64,000 nucleotides of DNA, from the NCBI RefSeq assembly GCF_003048575.1, contig NZ_PIRZ01000002.1, forward strand, positions 326,795 to 390,794, written 5' to 3'. The number at the start of each line of letters is the position of its first letter. The stretch's first letter is position 1. This DNA comes from Campylobacter concisus. Lineage in GTDB: Bacteria > Campylobacterota > Campylobacteria > Campylobacterales > Campylobacteraceae. The position numbers and the translations under genes were made by a program. The notes beneath the pieces were generated by a model. That model was not told the DNA's origin. It saw only the letters and a program-made list of their open reading frames with translations, and did no database searches. Shown here piece by piece: positions 36,850-47,243 of this stretch.

Positions 36850-37863
36850 ATGCAAAAAATAGAAATTTTTAGATTTAATGCAAAAAAGGATATTTTGTCG
36901 TATTTTAAACCATATTTTTTAGAAATTTTAGATTACGCAAACCTTGACGAGCTATTTTTGTATATTAAAAAGATTGATCCGTATTTTCAGCCAACAACTG
37001 GCTTTGTGAAAGTAAATGATGTCGTAGTGAGTACTGCTGAACCATTAGAGAATTTATATGAAAAATTTGCGGGCGAGCTTGTGATTTCGCCACTTGATGA
37101 AAAACGAGCGGTTTTAGATCTTGAGATAAATGATGATGACTTTTGGAAGAAATTTAAACCATTTGAGAAATTTTGTGATCAAGCAGGCAAAGAATTTTAT
37201 GCAAGCTTAAAGCCATATTTTTATGCTGATTTTGTGAGAGACTACGAGCCAAATTTTATAGGTGCAGCAGCCATCATACTAGCTCATCATCTTTATAAAA
37301 AAGAAAAAAATGATGAGATCATGAGGCTTATCAACAATGAAAATGGTATTTTGATAGCTTGCAAGATTGATGATTTTATCTTTGGCGGAAGCGAAATTTA
37401 TACCGAAGCGATTAGGTTTTTTAAAGAAATTTTAGGGATAAAAGAGGACGAAACCGCAAAAAACGAGCTTAAAAATATAAAAAGTTTGGATAAATTTAAA
37501 GAGTTCAAAATAGCCATAAGCGATAAAATCCCTCAACATTTAGATAAATTTAGAGCAAATTTTATAAATCTAAACAATAAATTTCCTTGTGGATTTGAGC
37601 TTTTAAAAGTAAACGAAAAGCTTGCATTTGCATTTGCTAGTAAGACCATCTTTAATGCGTTTGATAGCGGGGCTGATTTTTTACTAGCTAGCAATGATGC
37701 TGAGTTTTATATGTTTGACACGCTTTCAAAAAAGCTTGAAAAATTTGCAAACAGAAGCTTGCAGGATTTTTATATTTTAAGAGTTGGCGAACTGATCGAG
37801 CTTGAAAATGGCAAAATTCCAGCAAGCTTAAAAGAGCATACGCTAAAAGTAAATCTAGTCTAA
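36850..37863 (+). CDS. Conserved hypothetical protein, 337 residues
   Basis: A cytoplasmic protein, Lys-, Phe- and Asp-rich, without signal peptide or membrane spans. GGAG lies 6 nt before the ATG. The N-terminal 90 residues (IEIFRFNAKKDILSYFKPYFLEI) look like a small alpha/beta module, and the middle part is helical (FIGAAAIILAHHLYKKEKN). It diverges from thiL-truD, the same neighbourhood I recall for an unknown C. jejuni gene. I do not recognise a characterised family. Confidence 0.7.
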   Translation: MQKIEIFRFNAKKDILSYFKPYFLEILDYANLDELFLYIKKIDPYFQPTTGFVKVNDVVVSTAEPLENLYEKFAGELVISPLDEKRAVLDLEINDDDFWKKFKPFEKFCDQAGKEFYASLKPYFYADFVRDYEPNFIGAAAIILAHHLYKKEKNDEIMRLINNENGILIACKIDDFIFGGSEIYTEAIRFFKEILGIKEDETAKNELKNIKSLDKFKEFKIAISDKIPQHLDKFRANFINLNNKFPCGFELLKVNEKLAFAFASKTIFNAFDSGADFLLASNDAEFYMFDTLSKKLEKFANRSLQDFYILRVGELIELENGKIPASLKEHTLKVNLV

Positions 37864-37872
37864 CCTAAAAAT

Positions 37873-38313
37873 TTATTTTTGCAAAGTTGCATTTTGCTCG
37901 CTTAAGGCTTCTTCTTTTTCGTCTTCTTGCTTTATCTCATCGTATCTTGCTTTGGCATTTTCATAAACACCAGCTGGTAGGCTTATATTTAAATCGTCCC
38001 TTAAGCTCATCACATCATCACAAGCATTTTGGTAGCCAAGGTCACAGCTTTTCATATAATAACTCACGCCAAGCTCGATATTTGAGTGCTTTTTTAGATC
38101 ACTATCCATTTGCTCATTTATCTCTTCATTTACAAACATATCGCCCAAAGCCTCGCATGAAAGCACATCTTTTTGCTCACAGCCATCATAGAAAATTTCA
38201 TACGCAGTTGCGTAATCTCCGGCATTTAGCGCCTCAATACCTCTGTCATAATCATCGATGTCAAAGCTAAATGCTAAATTTAAAGCTAGGATTAAAAAAA
38301 CTATCTTTTTCAT
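37873..38313 (-). CDS. Small exported protein with Sel1-like repeats
   Basis: A 146-residue protein with a signal peptide (about 1-16, MKKIVFLILALNLAFS). The mature part has short helical repeats with paired Cys, e.g. FYDGCEQKDVLSCEALGDMF and YYMKSCDLGYQNACDDV, the pattern of Sel1-like/Hcp (Helicobacter cysteine-rich) proteins whose cysteines form disulfides within each repeat. It is therefore probably periplasmic. It overlaps the MurF-like gene by 4 nt. Confidence 0.78.
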   Translation of the reverse strand: MKKIVFLILALNLAFSFDIDDYDRGIEALNAGDYATAYEIFYDGCEQKDVLSCEALGDMFVNEEINEQMDSDLKKHSNIELGVSYYMKSCDLGYQNACDDVMSLRDDLNISLPAGVYENAKARYDEIKQEDEKEEALSEQNATLQK

Positions 38314-39734
38314 ATAAAGCTCGGTGCATCATTTGAAAATAGTATGAGATCGCCAGCACGCGTATTTTGAGCTAGAATTTCTTGCATTTTATTTTTATCC
38401 TTTAAGATGATGATCTTTGGCTTTATGATGTGTTTTAGCAAAACTTCGGCATTTAGCGAGCTTGTGATGATAACAAGGTCAAAAATTTCATTTATCACCT
38501 TGGCTAAATTTGCATTTTGCTCCGCATCACTCTCGACGATACCAGGCGTTAGCAGCACTTTTCTGCCAGCGTAGGTGCTTACAAGCTCGTAGCTTGCACT
38601 CATGCCTGAAAAATTTCCATTAAAACTATCATCAATTATCAGCTTGCCGCCAGCCTCGATCTTGCTTAGGCGGTGCTCTACGTTTTTCATCTTAGATAGT
38701 GCTCTATCTACCGTCTCATCGCTCATCTTTAGGTATTTTGCCACCTTGATGCAAACGGCTAAATTTGTAGCATTAAATTTACCAAGCAGTGGCGAAGCAT
38801 AGTTTTTGCCATCAAGTATAAATGAAATTCCATCTAAATTTGCATTGATATCTTTTAGACTTTCATCGTAAATTTCTAAATTTTGGCTTGGCTCTTTCTT
38901 TGTCGAGCTATGTAAAAATGCCATTTGCAAGCGAGCGCTTTGAAGTGCTTCAAGCTTGGTAGAGCGGATATTATCAAGCGTTTTAAAATACTCAATGTGT
39001 TGCGCGCCGATCTCGCCAACGATGACGATTTGCGGGTTTAGAAATTTTGTGATCTCTAGGATGTCGCCCTTTAGCCTAGCGCCTGCTTCAGCGATGTAAA
39101 TTTGCGTTTGCTCGCTTAAGTTTTCATTGATATCTTTGATGATGCCAGCCATTGTATTTACGCTGCGAGGCGTTTTGTAGCAGTCAAAGCTATCTTTTAA
39201 AATTTCAAAAAGAAAATTTTTGATGCTAGTTTTGCCGTAGCTTGCTGTGATCAAGATGATTTTTAGATCTTTATTTGTACCCAGTTTTTTAAGTGCCTTA
39301 TTTTTAAAGCCTTGAAATTTTATCTTTTCTAAAATTTCACTAAAAAATAGGCTCACGACCAAGACAAAAAGTGGCATAGGAGCCAAAAACGCCTTGTGGA
39401 TGATGAAATTTAAAGCGTAGTTTAAGATGATAGCACAAGCAAGGATCACAAAAAAATGCTTGATCCTAGCAGTAAAAACTAACTTTTTATCAAGTTTTTT
39501 ATGCCACATATAAAGTGCTGGCAAAAGTGCAAAGTAAAAATAGATAAAAAACCACTTGCCAGTCGTGTAAAATAGCACCAAAGGCACGATGAAGAAAAAG
39601 ACGTGCCAAGCGGGCTTTGTGAAGTGAAAGAGTACGCGCTCAGGCTTATATGAAAACCACTGAAAGCAAGTAATCACATAAAAAGCGAGCGCAAAGATAA
39701 ATAAAACTGTGCTTATGCTTAAAAATATATTCAT
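38310..39734 (-). CDS. murF: MurF-like Mur ligase with an N-terminal membrane domain
   Basis: Probable UDP-MurNAc-tripeptide:D-Ala-D-Ala ligase. The C-terminal 320 residues are a Mur ligase: ATP loop TASYGKTSIKN (Ser replaces the usual second Thr of GKTT), EAGARLKGDI, IVGEIGAQHIEYF, and DDSFNGNFSGM. The N-terminal 150 residues carry about five hydrophobic segments, absent from E. coli MurF. ddl, which makes the D-Ala-D-Ala substrate, is three genes upstream. The membrane domain could tether precursor synthesis to the lipid II steps. It overlaps both neighbours by 4 nt. Confidence 0.85.
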   Translation of the reverse strand: MNIFLSISTVLFIFALAFYVITCFQWFSYKPERVLFHFTKPAWHVFFFIVPLVLFYTTGKWFFIYFYFALLPALYMWHKKLDKKLVFTARIKHFFVILACAIILNYALNFIIHKAFLAPMPLFVLVVSLFFSEILEKIKFQGFKNKALKKLGTNKDLKIILITASYGKTSIKNFLFEILKDSFDCYKTPRSVNTMAGIIKDINENLSEQTQIYIAEAGARLKGDILEITKFLNPQIVIVGEIGAQHIEYFKTLDNIRSTKLEALQSARLQMAFLHSSTKKEPSQNLEIYDESLKDINANLDGISFILDGKNYASPLLGKFNATNLAVCIKVAKYLKMSDETVDRALSKMKNVEHRLSKIEAGGKLIIDDSFNGNFSGMSASYELVSTYAGRKVLLTPGIVESDAEQNANLAKVINEIFDLVIITSSLNAEVLLKHIIKPKIIILKDKNKMQEILAQNTRAGDLILFSNDAPSFI

Positions 39735-40516
39735 CTTATCTCCTCGATCCCGCTCTCATCGTCATCTATCACGACATTTTTAGCCTCATTTAGCTCAAAA
39801 TTTATCCCTTTTTCTATCTCTTCGCTTATAAATTTAGCGTGAAGCAAAAAGAAAAAATGATCACCACTAAGCGGAAAAAATGAACTATTTTTTATGAGCT
39901 TATGTATACTCTCCCCGCTTGTTATAGGCGTTGCCTTGTCATTTTCGCCCCAGAATATCAAAGCCTTGCCACTAAAGTCAGCAAAATGCTTCGTAAAATC
40001 CTCATCAACTACGTTTTTTAGGGTCTCATACATCACTCTACTCATACCGCTCACATCTTTTGTGGCAAAGAGTTTATAAAATTTTCCAAATCCAAAAAGC
40101 TTAAAAATTTTAAAAATAGAGATCTTTGTGCGCACGATAAATGGCTTTTTGACAACTATGCCAGCTGAGCTCAAAAGCACAAGATATGGCGGCTTTAGAA
40201 GCGTTGCGACCTTGCCACCAAAGCTATGACCTACTATAATATCTGGCTTTATGCCAAGCTCAGCGCAAAAATTTTCAACGATTTTTGCATAATCACTTGT
40301 TTTTAAAGGATCAGTAATTGAGCTTTTACCAAAACCTGGCATATCGATATAAACGTGGCAAAACTCGTTTAGATAGTGCCCAAAAGCCTTTTTCATTATC
40401 TCTTTGTTTGCACCCCAGCCGTGCAAGAAAAGCACTATTTTTTTGCATTTCGGATTTACTACTTCGTAGCTGATCTCATACTCGTCTGAGCCGTACTTTA
40501 CCGCCCTACTCGCCAT
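39731..40516 (-). CDS. Alpha/beta-hydrolase fold protein
   Basis: Cytoplasmic hydrolase of about 261 residues. It has HGWGANKEIM (oxyanion loop), the nucleophile elbow IVGHSFGGKVAT (Ser in GHSFGG), an Asp in the C-terminal half and a His in PLSGDHFFFLLH, so the triad is probably complete. The substrate is unknown. The frame opens at 40558 inside the upstream gene, but the ATG at 40516 has AGAGAGA just ahead and is preferred; either way it overlaps the antitoxin gene. Confidence 0.82.
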   Translation of the reverse strand: MASRAVKYGSDEYEISYEVVNPKCKKIVLFLHGWGANKEIMKKAFGHYLNEFCHVYIDMPGFGKSSITDPLKTSDYAKIVENFCAELGIKPDIIVGHSFGGKVATLLKPPYLVLLSSAGIVVKKPFIVRTKISIFKIFKLFGFGKFYKLFATKDVSGMSRVMYETLKNVVDEDFTKHFADFSGKALIFWGENDKATPITSGESIHKLIKNSSFFPLSGDHFFFLLHAKFISEEIEKGINFELNEAKNVVIDDDESGIEEIR

Positions 40517-40736
40517 CGTTCTCTCTTTTTTTTGCAGTATAAATGCTCTCAAGCACACTCACTGCTTCGCAAAGGCGCTCATACTCTTCCATATTTAAAA
40601 GCACTGCTTCAAATTTATTATTTTTTACAATAACCGCTCTTTTTAATTCATTAGCTCCCACACGAGAGAGTACCGAACTAAAATTTCTAACCACTTCAGT
40701 TGCTGTATAAATTTCATCTTTGGTAAAAGTTACCAT
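40506..40736 (-). CDS. Phd/YefM-family antitoxin-like protein
   Basis: A 76-residue protein with the Phd/YefM DNA-binding fold: EIYTATEVVRNFSSVLSRV ... RAVIVKNNKFEAVLLNMEEYERLCEAV. These proteins normally repress their operon and neutralise a RelE, YoeB or Doc toxin. No toxin gene is adjacent on either side; the next gene is an alpha/beta hydrolase that overlaps it by 11 nt, and ddl lies upstream in the same direction. An A8 tract sits near its 3' end. The arrangement is, as I recall, conserved in C. jejuni. Confidence 0.82.
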   Translation of the reverse strand: MVTFTKDEIYTATEVVRNFSSVLSRVGANELKRAVIVKNNKFEAVLLNMEEYERLCEAVSVLESIYTAKKRENDGE

Positions 40737-40800
40737 TGTCGCTCTTTGTGTAAAATTTTACGTAAAATATCACAAACTACTTTATAATCTACTAAATGGT

Positions 40801-41841
40801 CTAAATTTTCCCACGACCTTTTACTGAAGTGATCGAGTTTATAAAGCTATAATCGATCTTTATATTACGCTCTCTTGGAAGTGAGTTTGCAAGAGCATTT
40901 AAAGTACTCTCAAAATCCTCAAATAGATAGTTTGCAAGGCTTCCTGGGTTTGGATTTATCTCATTTAGATAGACCTCATCATCTATCACAAAGAAGTCGC
41001 ATCTAATGATCGCTCCGTCAAAACCGCAATCATAAATTTTTGAAAAGTTAAATTTAAGCTTTTGTTTTAGCTCCTCAGAAATTTCAGCCTCTTTTACCTT
41101 GTTTTCATTTGAAAAGCTAAGATATTTTTGCTCGTAGTCAAGAAATTCTTTCTTTTTTGGCTCTTCGATGATAGAAAATTTTATCTTTCCATCTATCTTA
41201 CAGCCTGCAAGGTTATACTCTTTTACTCCCTTTATAAAAGGCTCGACAAGCACATCTTTATCAAACTCAAATGCTATGTCTTTTGCATAAGCTAGCTCGC
41301 TGGCGTCATGCACTATATTTACGCCGATACTACTTCCAAGTCTTGCTGGCTTTAAAATAATAGGATAGTGAAATTTTGGCTGGCTCTCACGAGTTAGCAT
41401 CTCATAGTCAAGCGCCTTTACGCCAGCTTTTTGCGCTAGAAATTTAGTAAGCTCTTTGTTGTAGCTAAGTGCACTTACTTCAAGCCTTGGACCTATATAT
41501 TTTATGCCGTAAAAGTCAAAAAGCGCTGCTATCTTGCCATCTTCGCCGTCCATGCCATGGATCAAATTTATAATAACATCACACTCTACTTTTTTATCGC
41601 CAAAGAGAGAGTGTATGAAAAATCCACCCTTAGACAAAATGAGCTTTTTTGAATTTTTGTATTTGCCAGAGCTAAAGAAATTTGCTCTCATATCTTTCTC
41701 TTCGATAAGATAAAAATCTCTATTTGCGTCGCAAAATATAAATTTTAGCTCTTGTTTTAGGACATTTTTTAAAACTATTGCACTAACTATGCTTATCTCA
41801 TGTTCATAGCTCTTTGCTCCAAATATCACACCTAAATTCAT
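40801..41841 (-). CDS. ddl: D-alanine--D-alanine ligase
   Basis: ATP-grasp enzyme making D-Ala-D-Ala for peptidoglycan. The 346-residue protein begins with [19 protein letters not shown] (family start GGxSxEHEVS), has [16 protein letters not shown], the [10 protein letters not shown] loop, and the metal-binding [10 protein letters not shown]. It is 11 nt downstream of ruvA and followed by the antitoxin, hydrolase and murF. MurF uses its product. Confidence 0.95.
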   Translation of the reverse strand: MNLGVIFGAKSYEHEISIVSAIVLKNVLKQELKFIFCDANRDFYLIEEKDMRANFFSSGKYKNSKKLILSKGGFFIHSLFGDKKVECDVIINLIHGMDGEDGKIAALFDFYGIKYIGPRLEVSALSYNKELTKFLAQKAGVKALDYEMLTRESQPKFHYPIILKPARLGSSIGVNIVHDASELAYAKDIAFEFDKDVLVEPFIKGVKEYNLAGCKIDGKIKFSIIEEPKKKEFLDYEQKYLSFSNENKVKEAEISEELKQKLKFNFSKIYDCGFDGAIIRCDFFVIDDEVYLNEINPNPGSLANYLFEDFESTLNALANSLPRERNIKIDYSFINSITSVKGRGKI

Positions 41842-41852
41842 CTTTTTAATCC

Positions 41853-42407
41853 TTATCCTAATTTCTTTAATGCTTCTTTTATAAGATCACTCGTATTTTC
41901 ACTCTTACACTCAGGCAAAATTTTCACTATCTTCTCACGTTTAAAGCCAAGCGCCTCAAGTGCCAAAAGTGCCTCATTTTGATAGCTTGGTACACTCTCA
42001 TCACTTATTAGTTTTGCGTCGCTTAGCTCGGCTATAATGCGTCTAGCAGTCTTTGGTCCGATACCTGGTACACTTTTAAAGGTATCTGCATCACCGCTTA
42101 TTATGGCATTTGTAAATGCTTGCGAGCTAAGACTTGAGCAAACTGCCATAGCCGTGCTAGCTCCGATGCCATTTAGCTTTATAAGCATCTCAAACATCTT
42201 TTGCTCATTTGCATCCAAAAAGCCGTAAAGTAAATTTGCGTCCTCTCTTATGATCTGTGTTATGGCAAGCTCGACTTTTTCGCCCTTGCTAAGCTTGGCT
42301 GAGCAAAAAAGCGAAATGAAAATCCCATAACTTACGCCGCTATTTGTCTTAAGTATCACAAATGCGGGATCTTTTTTGCTGACGATACCTTCGATCGCTT
42401 TTATCAT
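41853..42407 (-). CDS. ruvA: Holliday junction helicase subunit RuvA
   Basis: Tetrameric junction-binding subunit of RuvAB. The 184-residue protein has the N-terminal OB fold ([28 protein letters not shown]), two helix-hairpin-helix motifs ([16 protein letters not shown] and [15 protein letters not shown]) and the C-terminal RuvB-binding helical domain. It lies 17 nt downstream of fapA. ruvB and ruvC are not in the window. Confidence 0.96.
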   Translation of the reverse strand: MIKAIEGIVSKKDPAFVILKTNSGVSYGIFISLFCSAKLSKGEKVELAITQIIREDANLLYGFLDANEQKMFEMLIKLNGIGASTAMAVCSSLSSQAFTNAIISGDADTFKSVPGIGPKTARRIIAELSDAKLISDESVPSYQNEALLALEALGFKREKIVKILPECKSENTSDLIKEALKKLG

Positions 42408-42424
42408 CCTTTAACCTTTTATTC

Positions 42425-44338
42425 TTAGAAATTTGTATCTGTGTAGTCTTCTAATTTATTTGACTTTTTGATCTTATACTCAGCCTCATCGCCATCGCCG
42501 ATCTTCTCTAAAGTAATGGCATGAGCGGTTTCATTTTGCTTTGAGATATAAGTGACATTTTGTGGAGGATCAACGATAACGAATCTAATCTCATTTAGTT
42601 CAACCCAGTTGCCTCTATTTATCACTTTTGCAGAAAATATTCCATTTTGCATGATCTCAAGCTCATCTTTTAGAGTAGCTAGCAACTCTTTTTTATCTTT
42701 AAAAATTTTTAGCAAAGTGTTGTATTCATTGACTAGACCTTGATACTCTTTTAGCTTTTTCATAAAGGTAACTGGCGGTATCACTTTAGCTTTTGAGAGC
42801 TCTTCTACCTTTGCTTTTATGGTATAAATCGAGTCTTTATTTTCATTTATGACATTTTTCTTTGTTTCAATATTTTTTAGAAGTGAGGCAAGCTCTGCTT
42901 TTGTATATTCGATCTTATTTAATTGCTCTTGCGTAGCCTCAGCACTCTCAGGCATTTTGCTAGTATCGATTATAAATTTATTGTCAGTGCCTCTTAGATA
43001 TCTTACGTCTATTAAGTGTGAAGCTGTGATAGTGCAGTTTGAGCCAAGCGTATTTATTTGGATATTTTGAGCAGTTATAGAGCCACCAACGACGCTATTT
43101 ATCTTAACTCTTTTTGCTACGACGTTTCCGCCTTCTAGCCTATCTATCTCGACATTTTCAGCTTCAACCTTACCGATATGGATAGAAATTTTTGCATTCT
43201 TTGCATAAATTTTAGCCTTTTGGTGTGTTTGACCGCCGATTATTACTTCATTTGCTTTAACCATCGCATTTGCGCCGACATTTCCTTTAACCTCGATCTC
43301 GTCAGCCTCCACGATGATGCCAGTGCCGATGGCATCTTTTATAGTGTCAGTTTCCCTAACCACTAAAGTCACATTTGTATCAGTGCCTGCTTGAATAGAG
43401 CCAGTTGTTTTAAAATTTGCCTCATTTATCTCTATGCGCTCTTCAATGTCAAATGAGCCATTTTTCTCAACTACATATCCTGATTTTTTAGCGATGTATA
43501 TTATGCTATCGTCATTTTCTACTCTCTCTATATTTTCGCTTATACTTATCTCTTTGCCAGTATCTTCTTTTGGCTTTTCTACTGCTAATAATTTACCCCT
43601 CGCATCACGGCCATTTTGCCCTTCGTGAGACTTTTTCTCTTCCATTATCACTTCATCTTGTGCCACGCCAAAAACAAAACCTCTATCAGCGTAATCAACC
43701 TTATCTTCCTCTTTTATCGCATCAAGTTTATCTTTGTAGTAGTAAAGTATCTTTGCATCGGTAGCTTTTTTTGGATTTATACCTTGTGTTATGTTTAGTA
43801 TGTAGTCTTTATCAAGTTCGCCCTTTACATGCACAACTGAGGCGATTTGTTTTAGCTCGTCTTTTAGTTTGCCGATCCTTATACCTATTAAAATTTGAGC
43901 CTTCATAAGCTGTTTAGCGATATATTCAAAAAGTTTATCTTCGTAATGCTGTTCGTATTCACAATCTTTTGTAGCTTTTACCTTTGCGACTACTTTTGTA
44001 ACCGTTGAATTTACACCGATTTCTATCTTTGGAAGCTTTGGCACAGCATTTAGCCTAACATCAAAAAATTCCACATCATAGACCTGCTCGATCTCTAGTG
44101 TCTCGTCAAGATAAAATGCATTATCATCAAAAAAGTTTAAAGTTTCTTCAGGGACAAAAACTGGTTCTTCATTATCTTTATTTTTATAATAAGTCAAAAT
44201 GCCTAAAATTTTAAAATCTATAAATTCTACCGGTACGCTGTGTTGCTTGCTTAATTCTTTAAGCGATATATAAGGTGTTGAAGTTTGAATTTGCGTTGGC
44301 GGTAAAAATCTCTCGTTTTCTTGCACGTTCTCGCTCAA
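42425..44338 (-). CDS. FapA-family (DUF342) protein
   Basis: A 637-residue cytoplasmic-type protein. The N-terminal part carries the FapA domain; the middle (about 310-470) is a beta solenoid with short regular repeats (NVGANAMVKANEVIIGGQTHQKAKIYAKNAKISI), and the C-terminal 140 residues form a coiled coil. Family members influence cell shape, envelope or flagella in different bacteria; the mechanism is not known. It is divergent from murJ and upstream of ruvA. Confidence 0.82.
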   Translation of the reverse strand: MSENVQENERFLPPTQIQTSTPYISLKELSKQHSVPVEFIDFKILGILTYYKNKDNEEPVFVPEETLNFFDDNAFYLDETLEIEQVYDVEFFDVRLNAVPKLPKIEIGVNSTVTKVVAKVKATKDCEYEQHYEDKLFEYIAKQLMKAQILIGIRIGKLKDELKQIASVVHVKGELDKDYILNITQGINPKKATDAKILYYYKDKLDAIKEEDKVDYADRGFVFGVAQDEVIMEEKKSHEGQNGRDARGKLLAVEKPKEDTGKEISISENIERVENDDSIIYIAKKSGYVVEKNGSFDIEERIEINEANFKTTGSIQAGTDTNVTLVVRETDTIKDAIGTGIIVEADEIEVKGNVGANAMVKANEVIIGGQTHQKAKIYAKNAKISIHIGKVEAENVEIDRLEGGNVVAKRVKINSVVGGSITAQNIQINTLGSNCTITASHLIDVRYLRGTDNKFIIDTSKMPESAEATQEQLNKIEYTKAELASLLKNIETKKNVINENKDSIYTIKAKVEELSKAKVIPPVTFMKKLKEYQGLVNEYNTLLKIFKDKKELLATLKDELEIMQNGIFSAKVINRGNWVELNEIRFVIVDPPQNVTYISKQNETAHAITLEKIGDGDEAEYKIKKSNKLEDYTDTNF

Positions 44339-44461
44339 AATTGATCCATTTCACATAAAATTTGGCTCTTATTATCGCCAAAATTTTATTAAATTTGGGT
44401 TATGTAAGCTTTAAAGCATCTTTTGTTACTATTGCGTTTTCAAATTTAATTTAGGTGAGCG

Positions 44462-45862
44462 ATGTTTATAAAAGGTTTTTTTTCAAACTCAGTTGGCATT
44501 ATGGTTTCAAGAATTCTTGGACTTATAAGAGACCTTTTAACAGCTTCCATCCTTGGAGCTGGCATATTTAGCGATCTTTTTTTTATCGCTTTTAAAATAC
44601 CAAATTTATTTCGGCGTATCTTTGGAGAAGGTGCCTTTACGCAGGCATTTTTGCCAAATTTTGCAAATAGCAAGAAAAAAGCGATCTTTCAGGCTGAAAT
44701 TTTCATCAAATTTCTACTTTTTATAGGCGCATTAACGCTTCTTGTAAATTTATTTACGCCCTACTTTATAAAGATCATCGCAAGCGGTTTAAGTGAACAA
44801 AATATCACCGATGCAGTGCCGCTTGTGTGTATAAATTTCTACTATCTAGCTCTTGTTTATATCGTTACTTTCATGGGTGCGCTGCTTCAGTATAAAGGGC
44901 ACTTTGCCACGACTGCGTTTTCTACTGCACTGCTAAATTTAGCCATGATCGCATCGCTACTTTTGGCTCGTGGCAAGAGTGAAAGCGTGGTCGCATTTTA
45001 TCTTAGTTTTGGTGTCGTTGCAGGTGGCATCTTGCAGGTTTTGGTGCATCTAATCGCTATGAAATTTAACGCCTTAAATAAAATTTTCTGGGGCGGAATA
45101 AGCGGATATTTTAAAGGCAAAAAAGCTAGTAGCAAAGGCTTTTTTATAAATTTTTATCACGGCCTACTTGGCTCAAGTGCGATGCAAATAAGCGCATTTA
45201 TGGACACTTGGCTAGCTAGCTTTTTGGTAAGTGGCTCGATAAGCTATCTTTTTTATGCAAATAGAATTTTTCAGCTTCCGCTTGCTATCTTTGCGATCGC
45301 GCTCTCTCAAGCACTCTTTCCAAAGATCACCAGACTTTTAAAGCAAAAAGACGAGGCAAACGCCCTAGTTTGGACAAAAAAGAGCTTTTATCTACTCCTT
45401 TGCGCCCTGCTAGCAGCTACGATCACAGGCGTAGTGCTAAGCGAGTTTATCATCTGGCTCTTGTTTGAAAGAGGGAATTTTGTAAGGGCAAATACCATTG
45501 AATGCGCCAAGGTGCTAAGTGCCTATTTGGTAGGGCTTACGCCATTTGGGCTGGCTAAAATTTTCTCACTTTGGCTCTATGCAAATATGAAGCAAAAAGA
45601 GGCAGCCAAAATTTCCATCATCTGCCTTGTGATAAATTTGATCCTAGCTGTCATTTTGATGCAGAAATTTGGAGCAGCTGGTCTTGCATTTGCAAGCTCG
45701 CTTGGGGGATTTTTACAGCTTATTTTATACATAAGAGCCTTTGGAGCTAAGCGATTTTTAGCTATAATCGAGCCTAAATTTATAGCTGCTATCGCTGTTT
45801 TAGCGGTTTTGCTCTATTTTGGCTTAACATTTTTAAAGGATATATTTAATGCGAATTTTTGA
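44462..45862 (+). CDS. murJ: Lipid II flippase MurJ
   Basis: Moves lipid II across the inner membrane for peptidoglycan assembly. The 466-residue protein has about 13-14 hydrophobic segments and begins with the MurJ motif [26 protein letters not shown], then [22 protein letters not shown]. The end overlaps cysS by 14 nt. Located near ddl and murF on the opposite strand, it completes a small cell-wall precursor neighbourhood. Confidence 0.95.
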   Translation: MFIKGFFSNSVGIMVSRILGLIRDLLTASILGAGIFSDLFFIAFKIPNLFRRIFGEGAFTQAFLPNFANSKKKAIFQAEIFIKFLLFIGALTLLVNLFTPYFIKIIASGLSEQNITDAVPLVCINFYYLALVYIVTFMGALLQYKGHFATTAFSTALLNLAMIASLLLARGKSESVVAFYLSFGVVAGGILQVLVHLIAMKFNALNKIFWGGISGYFKGKKASSKGFFINFYHGLLGSSAMQISAFMDTWLASFLVSGSISYLFYANRIFQLPLAIFAIALSQALFPKITRLLKQKDEANALVWTKKSFYLLLCALLAATITGVVLSEFIIWLLFERGNFVRANTIECAKVLSAYLVGLTPFGLAKIFSLWLYANMKQKEAAKISIICLVINLILAVILMQKFGAAGLAFASSLGGFLQLILYIRAFGAKRFLAIIEPKFIAAIAVLAVLLYFGLTFLKDIFNANF

Positions 45863-47243
45863 TACTTCTAAAAGAGAAAAGGTTGAGTTTAGCCCGATAA
45901 GAGAAGGTGAAGTTAGCATCTATCTGTGTGGTCCAACGGTCTATGATGATGCGCATTTGGGACATGCAAAATCAGCCGTTAGCTTTGATCTTTTAAGAAG
46001 GGTATTAAAAGCGCTTGGCTACAAGGTCAAATTTGCAAGAAACTACACCGACATCGACGATAAAATTTTAAATAAAATGGCGCAAACTGGCCAAAGCTTA
46101 GAAGAGATCACAAACAAGTATATAGCACATTATGAGAGCGACATGAACGCTTTAAACGTGCTTGACCCAGACTTTAAACCAAAGGCTACGCAGTGCTTGG
46201 AGGCGATCATCAGCTACATCAAGGTGCTTATGGATAGAGGTGTGGCGTATAAAACCAGCGATGGAATTTACTTTGATACGAGCAAGGATAGTGGTTATTT
46301 TAGCATTAGCGGCAAGGACAATAACACCGATCTAATCGCACGAGTGGCAAGTTTTGGTGAGAAAAGAGATGAAAAAGACTTCGTGCTTTGGAAATTTGAC
46401 GAGAAATGGTACGAGAGCCCATTTGGCAAGGGTCGCCCTGGCTGGCACACCGAGTGCGTGGCGATGATAAGGGAGTTTTTAAGCGACAAAGAAAATGATA
46501 AATTTGAGATCGATATCCACGCTGGAGGCATCGACCTATTCTTTCCGCACCACGAAAATGAAGCTAGCCAGTGCAGATGTGCCTATCATAAAAATTTAAG
46601 CAAATACTGGATGCACAACGGCTTTATAAAAGTAAATAACGAAAAGATGAGCAAGAGCCTAAATAACAGCTTTTTTGTAAAGGACGCCCTAAAAAACGTT
46701 CATGGTGAAGTGCTTAGATATTATTTGCTTACGAGCCATTACAGAGCGCATTTTAACTATTCAGACGAAGATCTAGTGGCTTCAAAAAAGAGGCTTGATA
46801 AAATTTACCGCCTCAAAAAAAGGGTTGATGGCGTACAAGCCGGCATGGCAAATGAGAGCTTTAAAAGCGAGCTACTTGAGGCACTTAGTGATGATCTAAA
46901 CGCTTCAAAGGCGCTTGCAAGCGTCGATGAGTTTGTAAAAACGGCAAATGAAAGACTTGATAACAACCCAAAAGATAAAGCATATAAGGCCGAAGTGGTG
47001 GCAAATTTAGAGCTCATAGGCGAAATTTTAGGCATTGCTATCACAAACTATGTGGAGTATTTTCAGTTTGGCGTAAGTGACGAGCAAAAAGAGCATATCC
47101 AAAAACTTCTTGACGAACGCGCGGTAGCTAAAAAAGAGAGAAATTTTGCAAGGGCTGATGAGATAAGAGATGAGCTTTCCAGTCTAAATATCTCTATCAT
47201 GGATACACCAAACGGCGCAGTTTGGGAGAAAAACAATGACTAA
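45849..47243 (+). CDS. cysS: Cysteinyl-tRNA synthetase
   Basis: Charges tRNA-Cys. The 464-residue class I synthetase has the zinc Cys and HIGH-type motif in [27 protein letters not shown], further zinc ligands in GWHTECVAM and [10 protein letters not shown], and KMSKSLNN. It overlaps murJ by 14 nt and msbA by 8 nt, so it is embedded in one translationally coupled series. Confidence 0.96.
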   Translation: MRIFDTSKREKVEFSPIREGEVSIYLCGPTVYDDAHLGHAKSAVSFDLLRRVLKALGYKVKFARNYTDIDDKILNKMAQTGQSLEEITNKYIAHYESDMNALNVLDPDFKPKATQCLEAIISYIKVLMDRGVAYKTSDGIYFDTSKDSGYFSISGKDNNTDLIARVASFGEKRDEKDFVLWKFDEKWYESPFGKGRPGWHTECVAMIREFLSDKENDKFEIDIHAGGIDLFFPHHENEASQCRCAYHKNLSKYWMHNGFIKVNNEKMSKSLNNSFFVKDALKNVHGEVLRYYLLTSHYRAHFNYSDEDLVASKKRLDKIYRLKKRVDGVQAGMANESFKSELLEALSDDLNASKALASVDEFVKTANERLDNNPKDKAYKAEVVANLELIGEILGIAITNYVEYFQFGVSDEQKEHIQKLLDERAVAKKERNFARADEIRDELSSLNISIMDTPNGAVWEKNND

